Shown here in pieces: positions 45,206 to 56,409 of a stretch of DNA of 64,000 nt. Location of the stretch: the NCBI GenBank assembly GCA_017979445.1, contig CM030713.1:26023163-26087162 (forward strand), given 5' to 3'. A program made the position numbers and the translations under genes. The notes under the pieces were generated by a model. The model worked only from the letters and a program-made list of their open reading frames with translations. It did not search any database and had not been told where the DNA came from. The stretch is from Akebia trifoliata (lineage: Eukaryota; Streptophyta; Magnoliopsida; Ranunculales; Lardizabalaceae). Positions within the stretch are counted from its first letter, which is position 1, and every line of letters starts with the position of its first letter.

Positions 45206-47645
45206 ATCTGACATTTATATTAATGAATTACATGCCTCTGCAAATAGTGTTAACAAGATCTAACTCATATATATAATTACTATTATCCAAATTTTATCAT
45301 TTCTTTTATTCAATTAAAATCCCTCCAACACTAAAATAGTCTTCTTGGTCACTATTAGGGTAGGTGGCATCATGATTGTCTCTGGGAAGATGAAGATACT
45401 ATTGTTGCACCCTACCCTTGATTTCAGACAATTATATATGTTCGAGCTGTAAATGATAATAAAATAAAGAATAAAAGAAAAATATTGGCAAGTAAGAGTA
45501 GAACCACAGAGACAACATTAATCCAAAGTATTTTTACTTCCAACCCAATTCAAGTTTATGAAAATGATTAAAAACAGTTTAGCTAAAATAAATTATTAAA
45601 ATAAAGACTCAAAAAAATACAATAGAGAGGTGTATATCAATTGGATCTATCTTCACTAGCTTTATCAATAAATTATAGTTCTCTATTTATCTTAATCCAC
45701 TAAACAAAGTTAATATTTGTGAATCAGAAGATTGGACAGTTACAATATAAACAAGATTAAAAGTATGCAATAAACTAGGCCAAGACTATTAGATAAACAT
45801 TAATTGTTCTTTGTTAAGCATGGTTCTTCTTGAATTTATCAAAGAAAGATATCATCAAAACTTTAAGAAACATTCAATGGTTAACCTAATAATAAATACC
45901 TAATACTATCAGAATAAAACTATGAAGTCATTACAAGAACAATAAAACACTAATAAATCTTGCTCCGACTTTCTCAATTGATCTAGTGGAGATTTAGCCA
46001 ACAATCATCGCAAGAACAATTAAGTGCAAATAAAATAAAGAAAACATGCAAAGAAAAAATAGATATGAGAGAAAGAAAATATCTTTATTGCTTATTGACT
46101 TGAAATCGACAAAGCCTCCTTACAACTTTCGTAAAACTAAGAAACATAAAATAAAAATCTAAAACTAAAATTATAGAAAAATATAAGTTGATCTCCAAGG
46201 AGATGAGAGATCCTTCAGGGGGAGAGTGGAAATTTTCTACCCTTTAGTTTGGTTTCCTATTTATACAGAGACCAGATTAAGGTTTCTTTGGTAATTAGGA
46301 TTTCAAAAACATTTCGCGATTACAAAAATACCAAATCCTACTTCAATACGAATGTCTTTCAACTGTCAAGTTTCAATACGAATTTTAAAGCTTGACTTTC
46401 TTCGTTGACCACACCGTCGTCGTTGACCATAACGCCGTGGTAAAGTTTTGGTCAATTGACTTAAATTTTGGTCTACGATCTTATTTTGGATCTTGGATTG
46501 TTGTGGTAATTTCGAATTTTCCTAATTCACCTTAAAACTTTGCGAATAATTCTTCTTACACGTAAATAACAATAATTAGTTTAGAAATACATAATTAAAT
46601 TAAAAATAAGAATTATTATGGACTAGCCATGCATTATGTCTAATGGAGAGATTTAATGTTCAATTTATTGATGAAGTCTTTGTAATTAGGGCTCTAAAAA
46701 CGACTTTCTAGACCCTGATCAATATATACCTAGGAAATATGGATACAAGATTCATAAAAATTAGAGTAATCATGCTCACAAATATTGGAGTCAATATTTG
46801 AGAGTAATGTTCATCCAAAGATTAAAAAGGATAAAAATAAAAACCCTTAAATAAATGCATCTTTAACTTCTTACCATAAAACACTTGATATCTTTCAAAA
46901 TCCCATTATTTTCGACGTTTAGGATTACCTTTTTTACCCTGATCTACAACCTCGAGATTCTACTCTCCTTTGACCTTCAAACCTCAAGAACAACATATAT
47001 TTTTGACGAAGATGATGGAATAGTTTGAAGACAATGGGTATAATCAAGGTTTTTGGTATCAACATATTAAAGATTAACACATATGATTATCAAGGTGAAA
47101 ATAATCTTTGTAATACAAATAATGATAACTAAAAATTCATAATCAACTATTATTATAAAAGTTAGTAATGGTACAATAATATGAGTATCTTGATAGCATC
47201 TTTAATACAAAATTATCGAATTGAGAACCAAGATGAGCAGTTTTTAATTGTCTTTTACATGAAATGTGATCCGAAGGACCCCCAAGACCTCGCACATTAT
47301 GGATAAAGAGATAGAGTTCATAAACAAGCAAACACACAAGTGTATATATAAAAACAAAAATAAGAGATCTGATTTGAGAAGACAAATGGGGGTTTGGTTG
47401 AGCCCTAACCTAACCCTAAAGAGGCATGTTGTACTTAAATTAACTAATCCTATATCGCTATTGGGCTTAAGTTGACTAAGCCTAACCCAATCTTAACAAA
47501 CTCAGAGTGGAATAGGGCTGAAATATAATTAAGTAATGAGCCGTACTGGGGTGACATAAAGGGGGGCACAATGACGTGGTGGCGCGCACATAACTGTAAA
47601 TGTTTTTCCGCGAGATACAAGTAAAAAGCATCTAAGGTTATGTGC
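45206..47645. other. No gene; probable old repeat at 45410-46610
   Basis: 45410-46610 contains phrases seen in dispersed plant repeats (AGTAGAACCACAGAGACAAC, CAATTGATCTAGTGGAGAT, GGAGATGAGAGATCC, TATTTATACAGAG), probably a non-coding retroelement derivative; I could not fix ends or a duplication. 46620-47645 is AT-rich with nothing recognised. Confidence 0.4.
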
Positions 47646-47653
47646 GTGCTACC

Positions 47654-49263
47654 TAGGCCTGTCAATGGATAGTCGAAATCCAAATCCGAATTCGAATTCG
47701 AAAAATCGGATATTATCCGAAATTTTCGGATATCGAATTCGAATTCGGATGTACTTTTAATATTCGAATAGATTTCGGATACGAATTCGGATAACGCTAC
47801 ATCCGATTCGTTAATATCCGATTCGAATGTTTTTCTTTTTATTTATATATATACATTAATTACGATAAGACATATCTATTTTTATTATTTACATATAAAA
47901 AGATAATTTCTATTTTTTTATAATAAAGATTAGACAACTGTCTCTCTGTCTCTCACTTTTAAATAAAGACAAGACAATGCATCTGTACTCTCTTTAATAA
48001 AAAAGACAAACAATATAATTCATTTGCATTCTCTCTCTTTTCAATAAATGCACTCTCTCTCTCTTCAATTAAGACCAACAAGACAACTCATTTGCACTCA
48101 GACCTCTCTCTCTCTCTCTCTCTGTGTAAGACGAGACAGACTTATCTCTCTTCTCATTTGCACTCAGACCTCTCTCTCTCTCTCTCTCTGTAAGACGAGA
48201 CAGACTTATCTCTCTTCTTACTCTATCTCTTCTTTATTAAACTCTCTCTCAAAGTTAGAAATTCTAACTTAGAACTTGGAAGACGAGACATATCTCTCTT
48301 CCTACCATCTCTCTTCTTTATTACTCTCTCTCTTTCAAAGTTAGAAGTTCTAACTTAGAACTTAGAGAAGCTCTTCGAAGTCGAAAACCCTCGCCTCATT
48401 GTTCTTCTTCAACGATCTCAAGCAGCGGCTCAACTCTTCCTCTTCATCGCGGCATCGCCTCACGACCTCAATCCCCAGCTGTCATGATCTCAACCCCTTT
48501 ACACAAAGGATTAGTCTTTTATAAATAAGATTTGGTGTGCAAACAAATGGAGGTGAAAGTAAAAAAGGAGATCGAAAGAGAGGGTTTAAGCCCAGGTTTT
48601 TAGTAACACTTTTATTTAAATTTATATCAAGGTTTAATCAGAAAGGTAAATAAGCCCATTGTTTTCCTAATTTTAGATTTTTAGTAAAATTATTTATATA
48701 TATATTTTTTGATTTAATTGAAGCTAGGTTCTTTTAATAGCATAGTAATCTTGACGAAAATTGGGGTTTTGAAAGGTTTGAATGGTGATTTTGATTTATT
48801 GTTTGAGTATATCTAAACTTTGCTCTGCAAGTGTTTGTGAAAATATTTCAAAGAGAAAAATAAATGAAAAGATTAAAAATCTCCCAAAATTTATGACGGA
48901 TTTTTGAAAACCTTATATGTGGTTCTTCCAGTACTCTCTCTTGAGTTTACTTTCTGTTGATAATTTTCGGATAGTAAATAATTTTCGAATAAGTTTCGGA
49001 TAATTTTTTAATAGTAAAAAAAGTTAATTTTCGAATAAGTTTCGGATAATTTTTTAATAGTAAAAAAGTTTCGGATAGTTTTCAAGTTTCGAGTTTCGAA
49101 TAATTTTCGAATCGGATAATATCGGATATCCGATAAGTTATTCGGATACGAATTCGAATATTAGTTAGTGATATCCGATCGGATTCGGATATCATTAAAA
49201 AAAATCGAATTCGGATTCGGATATACCACTATCCGATCGGATACCTATCCGTTGACAGCCCTA
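47654..49263. mobile_element. hAT element, non-autonomous, 1.6 kb
   Basis: Ends TAGGCCTGTCAATGGATAG and CTATCCGTTGACAGCCCTA are inverted, with a perfect 8-bp target duplication GTGCTACC at 47646-47653 and 49264-49271. Both subterminal regions are packed with CGAATTCGGATATC-type motifs in both orientations, likely transposase-binding sites. The 1.1-kb centre has CT-rich tandem repeats and a leader-like stretch (48365-48500, with ACCCTCGCCTCATTG and CAGCGGCTCAACTC) that could be captured host sequence. No transposase frame was seen. Confidence 0.92.
48087..48217. repeat. 66-bp tandem duplication with (CT)n
   Basis: CTCATTTGCACTCAGACC plus a CT run plus AAGACGAGACAGACTTATCT, present at 48087-48152 and again at 48153-48217. 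A weaker third unit (AAGACGAGACATATCTCTC) is near 48281. Confidence 0.88.
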
Positions 49264-49271
49264 GTGCTACC

Positions 49272-49731
49272 ACGTCATTTGTGTCAACCTGTGTCCCCGT
49301 TTGTGTCATTCCAACATTAGTGTTAAGTAATATTTGAGACTTATGCAATGTATTAAATAGAATTTTAGATATTTTCACTTTCAAATGAATGCACTATAAT
49401 AGAAGTTTCTGTTCATGCAAATTTGTATAAAAGTGTGATTTAGCCCAATTTAATAGTGAATCATGGTTTGAATCATTTTGGACCCACTATTTATCAAATT
49501 ATTCCGGCTTAAAAGACAATAATGATGTTGTTGTCTCTCATGTAGGGCATACTATAGTAGTTAACTATTATCTGCTTTGTTGCATAGGCACTTATCCTGC
49601 TATGTTGGCATAAATGACACATCAACCCTAAGGTTCATGATTAATTAGGTTCAAATATTTAAAAACAAATACAAATTTTTTTTCTAATCAGAGTTAAAGG
49701 TGTCAAAAATTGATGGTCACCAAACTCCAAT
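49272..49731. other. No gene; intergenic
   Basis: Nothing coding recognised. Confidence 0.5.
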
Positions 49732-49768
<37 letters not shown>

Positions 49769-49769
49769 G
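49732..49769. repeat. (TA)n(GA)n microsatellite
   Basis: TA units run into about 13 GA units. ATATATATAGAGAGAG recurs just after the next element (about 50113-50128), so the element sits between two pieces of the same tract. Confidence 0.9.
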
Positions 49770-50112
49770 GCCAAGATCCGTAGACAACATTCTAGACAAC
49801 GTTTTGTCATATATGGCAAAATATTTTCGGATTGGGTTGATTTTTTGTGAGGATGATCATCCTCACAAAAAATCAACTGATTCTAAAACTTTTAACTCTA
49901 TGAAAAGTGGTTACAAACTAATGGTTAAAATGAACGATCTACAATTCTTTAACTTGTAATTGGGACTAGCAATTTCAAAATGGACTGATTTTTTGCAAGG
50001 ATGATCTCCTCACCATAGAGATCATCCTCACAAAAAAATCGGCCCATTTTGAACCTTTTTGCCCATATAAGATAAAACATGTTGTTTAAAATGTTATCCA
50101 CAAATCTTGACC
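49769..50112. mobile_element. Multi-hairpin MITE, copy 2
   Basis: Outer inverted ends CCAAGATCCGTAGACAACAT and its imperfect complement ending AAATCTTGACC. Next comes TTTTGTCATATATGG mirrored by CCATATAAGATAAAA, and inside are two stem-loops built of GATGATC/GATCATC arms. The first (GTGAGGATGATCATCCTCAC at about 49856-49875) is a perfect 20-bp palindrome. Flanked on both sides by ATATATATAGAGAGAG microsatellite. Confidence 0.78.
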
Positions 50113-50139
50113 CATATATATAGAGAGAGGAAGAGTCGT

Positions 50140-50291
50140 GCTGGAGTGACCTCATATCACACTTCTTGACGTGAAAGTAGATAGGAACCATAGACATTTC
50201 CATTCGTATCTCAATGAAAAGCATCTGTGTTTTTCATACACTTTCACGTCAAGAAGTGCGACATGAAGTTTCAGGTTGAGGTCACTTCAAC
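50140..50291. mobile_element. Foldback MITE
   Basis: CACTTCTTGACGTGAAAGT (about 50160-50178) mirrors ACTTTCACGTCAAGAAGTG (about 50240-50258) perfectly. Outer GAGTGACCTCA mirrors TGAGGTCACTTC. The loop is about 60 bases. Confidence 0.82.
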
Positions 50292-50815
50292 ATTATTGAT
50301 ATAGAAACTATTTATTAAATAAAATAAAAACACAATTAATTATTGTATTTGCTTATCTCTTATAAAGAGTGATTTGGATTTAATCTCAAATGCATCTCAA
50401 TGAATAATTTCAACTTTATTCTCCTTTCCCCCCTTCCTATTCAAGAATACCCTTTTACATTATTTCCTTTTTTCTTTTATTCTTTTGAATAATACCCCTC
50501 CAATGTTATTGTATTTACCATTCTACTCCTCCAATAATAACCCTACAATTTTATTCTCTTTCCTCTTTTACCCCCTTAATCGCAGACACGGGCAAACTCT
50601 AGCATCTAATAAACAACATTGGGATTCTTTTGGGAAATCATCTCAATAAAGAAATTGACATTCCATCAATGATAATGATTCATAAGGTTTTTTAACCATA
50701 TCTTATTTGATAGTTTCATATGTAACTAATAATCTTTGCTTGCAACTTTGTTGTATTGCCTAACAAAACAGAGAGGTAAGAAACATTAGTTTTTTTTAAT
50801 GATTAATGATTTTTT
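50292..50815. other. No gene; intergenic
   Basis: Pyrimidine-rich, AT-rich DNA; nothing recognised. Confidence 0.5.
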
Positions 50816-50972
50816 GACGCCCCCTAACGTGGCATGGGCTAGAGCCACAGATCTTTTTTCTCGAGATACACAATTACACATATTTATGGGAATGTGCAGT
50901 TGTATATCCCAAGGAAAAAGATCTATGGTTATAGCCTATGCCACATCAGGGAGCTTATGTTAAAGGGGGCGT
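50816..50972. mobile_element. Foldback MITE, GACGCCCCC ends
   Basis: GACGCCCCCTAACGTGGC at the left mirrors GCCACATCAGG...AGGGGGCGTAA at the right, with inner AGATCTTTTTTCTCGAGATA mirrored by ATCCCAAGGAAAAAGATCT. The ATCTATGGTT block also occurs near 14290 (inside the LINE remnant) and 5190, so the family is dispersed here. Confidence 0.78.
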
Positions 50973-51612
50973 AAGAAATTAACGACTCTTTTTTAATAGG
51001 GGAAAAGTGAATAAATGGAGAACATAAAACCCTCTCCTTTATAAAATTATGCATATTGATCAGTCGGAACAATGATTTTGAGTTGTTGGTTTCGAGTATT
51101 TTTTTGCATCATGTAATTTCGATTCGCATACAATATTTAAGGTTTTATTTGGGAATACAGTTCAATTTTCGACCATTTTACTGTTTGATTTGTGCTAGAT
51201 AATAACTTTATTTGTTGCTTATTGCAAAATGCAAAAGTTGAAAATGAATTGGAAATAGATGTTGCCCATTTCCTACTTCCAATTTTTGATGATGGTAACT
51301 TAAAACTAATTTTTTAGGGATAAGAGTGTCTTTATTTTAATTTTTTGGTTAATAACTAAGGTATCACCAAATCAGGTAAAATTTTAATATAATTACCCAA
51401 ATGTTTAATGAAGTTATTCGTTCACCAAATAATCCACCACTTGAGATTAGAATTTGGTTGATGTTTGGAATGCTCTTGGGTATGCCTGCATCAAATTCTC
51501 TGATGCCCAAGTTAGGAAAGGAGTTGAACCTAGGTTTTGTAGAGATAGAAAACACATACCTTTTTCCATTGATCATTGTCCATTTTTAGAGAAACATTTC
51601 CCGATTGAATCG
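50973..51612. other. No gene; intergenic
   Basis: Nothing supported. The two opposite short frames near 51364-51589 have no family features. Confidence 0.5.
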
Positions 51613-51762
51613 TGATAATCTAATGCTCTTTTTTCAGAGGCCCCTTGTACTCCCCCATCATAGAACCGTAGATCCTTTTGTTTTAAGATGCACAAGAAAA
51701 AGATTTATAGTTCTATAACTGTCAGGTCAGGGGGTGTCTAAAAAAAGAGCGTCAAATTATCA
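51613..51762. mobile_element. Foldback MITE, TGATAATCT family, copy 2
   Basis: TGATAATCTAATGCTCTTTT mirrors AAAGAGCGTCAAATTATCA at the far end. Inner AGATCCTTTTGTTTTAAGAT pairs with ATGCACAAGAAAAAGAT-like sequence. About 150 bp. Ends match the foldback at 2509. Confidence 0.72.
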
Positions 51763-53034
51763 TTAGCACTCACCCACCATAGGGAAACGTGATTTCTGTT
51801 GGTTGTTGCTTTGTGGGGCATCAATTGTTTATTGCTTAAACATATATTTGCATGCAGTCTTCTTTTAATGATTTTGTCTCCTTAGAAAACTCCCAAAACC
51901 CTTAAGGGAGAGAGAGTGCTAACTTCTCAATCTCATAATCACAAAGAGAGAAAAATCAAAAGAAAATTTTAATTTTTATAGTTTAAATGTCAATGTGTTG
52001 GACAGTTTCCATTCTCCTATTCTCACCAAGTATGGTTGGGTCGGGGTTCCGGTGACTCAAGAGAAAACACATGATCCCAACCATACAAAATCAAATGGTT
52101 AGGATTTATACGTCTTCCAATAACACGTATCGGAGATATTTATTTTGAGGATAAATCTCAATCATTGGATTAATTGTATTCAAACAATTGATATCATGTT
52201 TTTCCATGAGTCATTTCGGCAAACAACGTTAGGGAGACAACATTGAGATAATGGTCCTATATGACTTAAAAGTTTTGAATAGGACAAACATGAATGTTGG
52301 CTCCGTGTTGTCTCCCCAACAAGACAACACAAACCATCATTCAAGTTGCCTATATTTACAAAATTGTCATGCGAACTACTCTTTCCTACATTTCTCGCCT
52401 CTTCTAATCTTTCACTCTCTCTTGAGAAGTAAATTTTTTGGGGAGCTTTTCATATATCATGGCTTTCAATTAGTAAGTTGGTTTGTAATAAAATTACTAC
52501 AGCTAGGAACTTCTTATCGAAATCTTTACAACAATATTTATTTGTAATTATTTACTTACTATTAAATTATAAAATTTCCAATATTTTTGTATAATACCTT
52601 CAGAAAATTAATTTTTCTTTTAGTTGACTAACAATAATTTACATGATTAGGCTAGCAAACTTTAGAGTCCACTGTTTGCTTTGCTTTGGTTTATACAAGT
52701 GCTTTTCCCATAATCAAAACCAGAAATTGACTAAACTAAAAAAAGGTACAAGACTTGCGATTTTGGAATCTGTTTCTTATGCTTTTTTTTTTTTTTTTTT
52801 CAATAAATAAAAATAAAAATTGTGTTAAAAAATGTTTTTTGTGGCATTTACATCATATTAAAATTATAGAAATATTGAAAACAAAAAAATTATGATTCTA
52901 ATTTTGAAATCAGTTTCGAGAAATAATGTAACCAAACAAGATTTTAGATTCTAAAAATCAATTTCATTATGCTAATCCAAATTAGACTCATATCTTGAAA
53001 AAAACCCATATTCAATAGACCAAGGCGTTGTTAA
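51763..53034. other. No gene; intergenic
   Basis: AT-rich; T run at 52784-52800. CCCCAACAAGACAACAC near 52314 and GTTAGGGAGACAACATTG near 52228 form a weak inverted pair. No supported gene. Confidence 0.45.
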
Positions 53035-53222
53035 AAAAAAAATTTTTATGGGCCAAAACCGTCAAGTTAATGGAGGATGGAAAAATTCAAACAACACTAA
53101 GCCATCAAAACTTGGGATTATAAAAAAAATTCAACAGCATTAGGCTGTCAAAATTCGGTTTCTAAAATTCGTGGGTCTTGGCCCGTCAAATTTTCATGTC
53201 CGATTTTTCAGTTTTAGCATAG
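53035..53222 (-). mobile_element. CACTA terminus remnant with CCGTCAAA repeats
   Basis: On the minus strand it begins TACTATGCTAAAACTGAAAA, then TTTGACGGGCC, GAATTTTGACAGCC and TTGATGGCTTAG, matching in order the CACTA end at 9481. The initial C and one other base of CACTACG are changed. Only this end is visible. Confidence 0.55.
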
Positions 53223-55563
53223 TAACTTATATTTCGACTCAACCGACCCAAAGAAAAGTCTCTTTAGTGACTGGACAATTCATTAAAGACTAATAGAACC
53301 ATATTTGTCCCAACAACCATATAAACGTGTTCTTGATCAAGACTCTTTTTTTTTTTTTTTCATTTTGGCTTTTGTCTTAAATCTCTAAGTTAGGAAGACC
53401 TTAAACTGTTTCAACAGTAAATGCATTTGTTGCTTGTTAACTAAGAGAGAGAGAAATAGGGAGCTATATTTAATGGTTTGTTGAATAACATTCGTAGGGG
53501 GAAGTTTTAACTAAATGTGCTCACCAACCAAATCTGACCCTCCCTCTCTTCCTCCTGTCTTTTCTTTAAGTAACATCAATACACTCTTTATTTGTTGAAA
53601 CTTAGTTGTTAAACAATAGCTATCAATATACTCAAAGTTCAAAGCATCTTATTTTATGGACTTTATAAATGGGCCCATGGATAGATTCCAAGCCCAAAAT
53701 GATAAAAGTCCAAATCCATTCACTAGAAAATAGAAATCATCTATCAGGGTGGTTCAAACATTAAGTATTTGGTAGGTCCTGTTAACAATCTTTTCTCTGA
53801 AAAAACTGATTAAATTTATTATAATTGATTTTTCCATAAATCGATAGGGTGAAACTGAAAGCCGTGGGAGCTGGTTCAGCTGTACTAGCAACAAGGGTTT
53901 ACTCTCTCTAATCGTTTGTATCTTGAGATGTGATTTTTAAGATCAAGTGTGGTCTCTCTCATAATCTTTTGAAAATTTATTGGACGATCTTATAGAACTA
54001 ACTTACTTGGTGTAGCTCCAACAAAACTATCGAGTTGTGAATCCAACTATCTTGTTTTATCTATATATGGCACAAGTTACTACCAATATTGTGATGTCGT
54101 AGGTTTTGCATGCATGCGTACAAGGGTTAAAGTGGCTCTATAATACTTATCTCTATCATTGGTGGTATTTCTTAGTTCCATGGATCTATCTTTGACAACA
54201 TTGTTTTAAGAAGACATTAACAAAGCCTTATCCCATTGATTAGGAGTTCATTAAATGGATTGTGTTCCTCATGTTCTTCTATTCCATTTTGTCAAAATTC
54301 AAGTTTCAACAACACATTTCAAATAAGATCACAAATGGTATTTTTATTGATTTGATGATAAAAAAAGGTAGTAAAGATTTCAGTAATAAAAAGGATGATG
54401 TGTGTATAGCTTTCTTCTCTTCAGGCTTCGCGTTTGATCAACTGAGAAAACTATTTTAATGGTAGTTTTGTTGTGCTTAACCTTCTATAGAGTTTTTGTG
54501 GGTTATTGGTGGGTCAAACTCATTTATTTAGGTGTAAGGCCCAATAATTAATGTGGATCACTTGAATTTGTTTGAATCATGAGCGTTGTTTGCGAAAATT
54601 CATAACTCAATATTTAGACAGCTTATTCCCAACTAAGAGAACCCAATTTGATTGTGTGGGTCCATTTATACTTCTTAGGGACATTCTTTTGATTTATAAA
54701 ATTTATGAAGACCTTAAAAAAATTCATATCTACACCAAGTCTTTTTGTTATTAAGAGAGTTTATATCTACTTTCACCATCTTCATCTTTGTTCTTTTAGG
54801 TCTTTCTCTTATTTTGTTTGGACTTTCAACTTGAATATTTTTTTTTTTTGGTCCGATGCAATTAACATTTCTCAAAAATGTCCGGACAATCTAAAGAGAT
54901 TTTCTCTTAGTTTTACATGTTGAGAGTTTACAAATTTTTTTTTATAAATAATATTCATTTCTAAATTTATATTTCCTATTCTTTAATTTTACCCATTCAT
55001 CTCAATTTATACTATTTTTAGTTAACTATTTAATTATGCGAGAATGCAATATTATTGTGTATATATATTTTTACACATTTAAAATTATTGTTTATTATTT
55101 GTTACTTATTACTATCAAATAAGTGATTATTAGAGCAACTCCAAGGGGAAACTCCATGATGATATTCCATAATGGAGAAAGAAAACATCATGGACCCCCA
55201 TTTTAGATATTCAAGGGTTAACACTCCAACTGCGTGTTCCAAAATACTTTTCATAAATATTTTTTTAATTCAACTCAAAATGAAATTGAGATGGGTGGCT
55301 GTGTTATAAACTCTTAAGATTCCTAAATGGCCCTTCAAAATAGCAGTTGGGATATGAAATCTTTTGAAACAGAAAAAATGGAGGTTCTATCTATCTTTCA
55401 TTTTGAAGTTTGAAAATTTGAAACTCCAAAATGGAATAGGATATGGTGATTGCATTGGAGACCCCTCCAGTAGGCTCTGCACCAAAAAATGGAAATAGTG
55501 TATGCTTTGAAAGACACAGTGGAGTTGTTCTTATACGTACAAATGATAACAAAAAAAAAAATT
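53223..55563. other. No gene; intergenic
   Basis: AT-rich with T runs (53345-53360, 54839-54849). About 55133-55460 starts AGAGCAACTCCAAGGGG, like the ends of some plant MITEs, but the far end is uncertain. Short frames at 54262, 54572 and 54705 show no family features. Confidence 0.45.
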
Positions 55564-55962
55564 GTTAAAAGCACCCCAATTATTACCAAGGGCACCCCAC
55601 ACTATAACCAATTTTTGGTCTTATATGAGTTAAAATTTTGGAATGGACTGATTTTTGGTAAAGATGATTTCTATTATAAGGAGATAATGCTCACAAAAAA
55701 ATCAACTCATTCCGAAACTTTCGACCCCATCAAAAATTATTTACATAAAAATGGACGATTTATAGTTCTTCAACTTGTTTTGATGGGGTTAGAACTAGAA
55801 ATTTTAGAATGAGTTGATTTTTTATAAGCTCTTTTTTTTTTTTGTAAGGATTTACCAAAAATTAGTTTATTCCCAAACTTTTAACCCATATAAGACAAAA
55901 TAAAAAATAAAAATTGACAATGGTGTTGGGGTGCCCTTGGTAATAATTGGGGTACCTTTAAC
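55564..55962. mobile_element. MITE with 36-bp TIRs enclosing a hairpin unit
   Basis: 399 bp. Left end GTTAAAAGCACCCCAATTAT and the complement of the right end GTTAAAGGTACCCCAATTAT continue as TACCAAGGGCACCCC on both arms, with only two differences in about 36 bp. Inside is the same stem-loop family as at 1142 and 49769 (CTTATATGAGTTAAAA ... CCATATAAGACAAAA). No clear target duplication; a long-TIR, Mutator-like origin is possible. Confidence 0.78.
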
Positions 55963-56409
55963 ACTATCCTATCCAAAATCACCTTTGAACATCTCTTCTT
56001 CCATTCTTCGTGCTTGCTGGTCTTAAAATTTGATTTTGCGTCTCATCTCGTCTAGGTCCAACACTGAGTCGTCTCGGACGAGTTTTTCAATACATTTGAA
56101 ACTTGTCGTGAGACAAATCAAAAAATTGAACGTGAGTCATAAATCTCGGTCAAAAAAGTGATTTTGTGAGTTGGTCTCGTTCAGCTAAAGTACCGAGTTA
56201 ACTCGGACGATACGTCTCAGTCTCGGACGAGTTTTAAAAACCATGCTTGCCCATTGATTCACTTGAAAAGGGTTGTCTAGTAATTTCGTGAAGTTAGGCG
56301 ATATAACATATTTCATCCTTCAGCGTTACCTACCTGATTCTTACATGAGTGTGAGAATAAATTAGGAGCACAAAATCAACGAAAGCTCGAGCTCTTCTTC
56401 TCCTCATTA
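55963..56409. promoter_or_regulatory. 5' flank of the PARP-like gene, largely repeat-derived
   Basis: 56030-56260 carries GTCTCGGACGAGTTTT twice and inverted TCTCGTC blocks, a TIR-like repeat related to 6270-6660. Unique promoter sequence is therefore limited to about 150 bp. A possible TATA-like AGAATAAATTA lies at about 56351-56361, some 50 bases before the ATG. Consensus-based only. Confidence 0.4.

Noticed and set aside
47403..47418. Telomere-like CCCTAACCTAACCCTAAA
   Set aside because: Only two or three degenerate units; not an interstitial telomeric array.
48048..48272. 74-codon frame rich in Ser-Leu
   Set aside because: Translation of CT repeats inside the hAT element.
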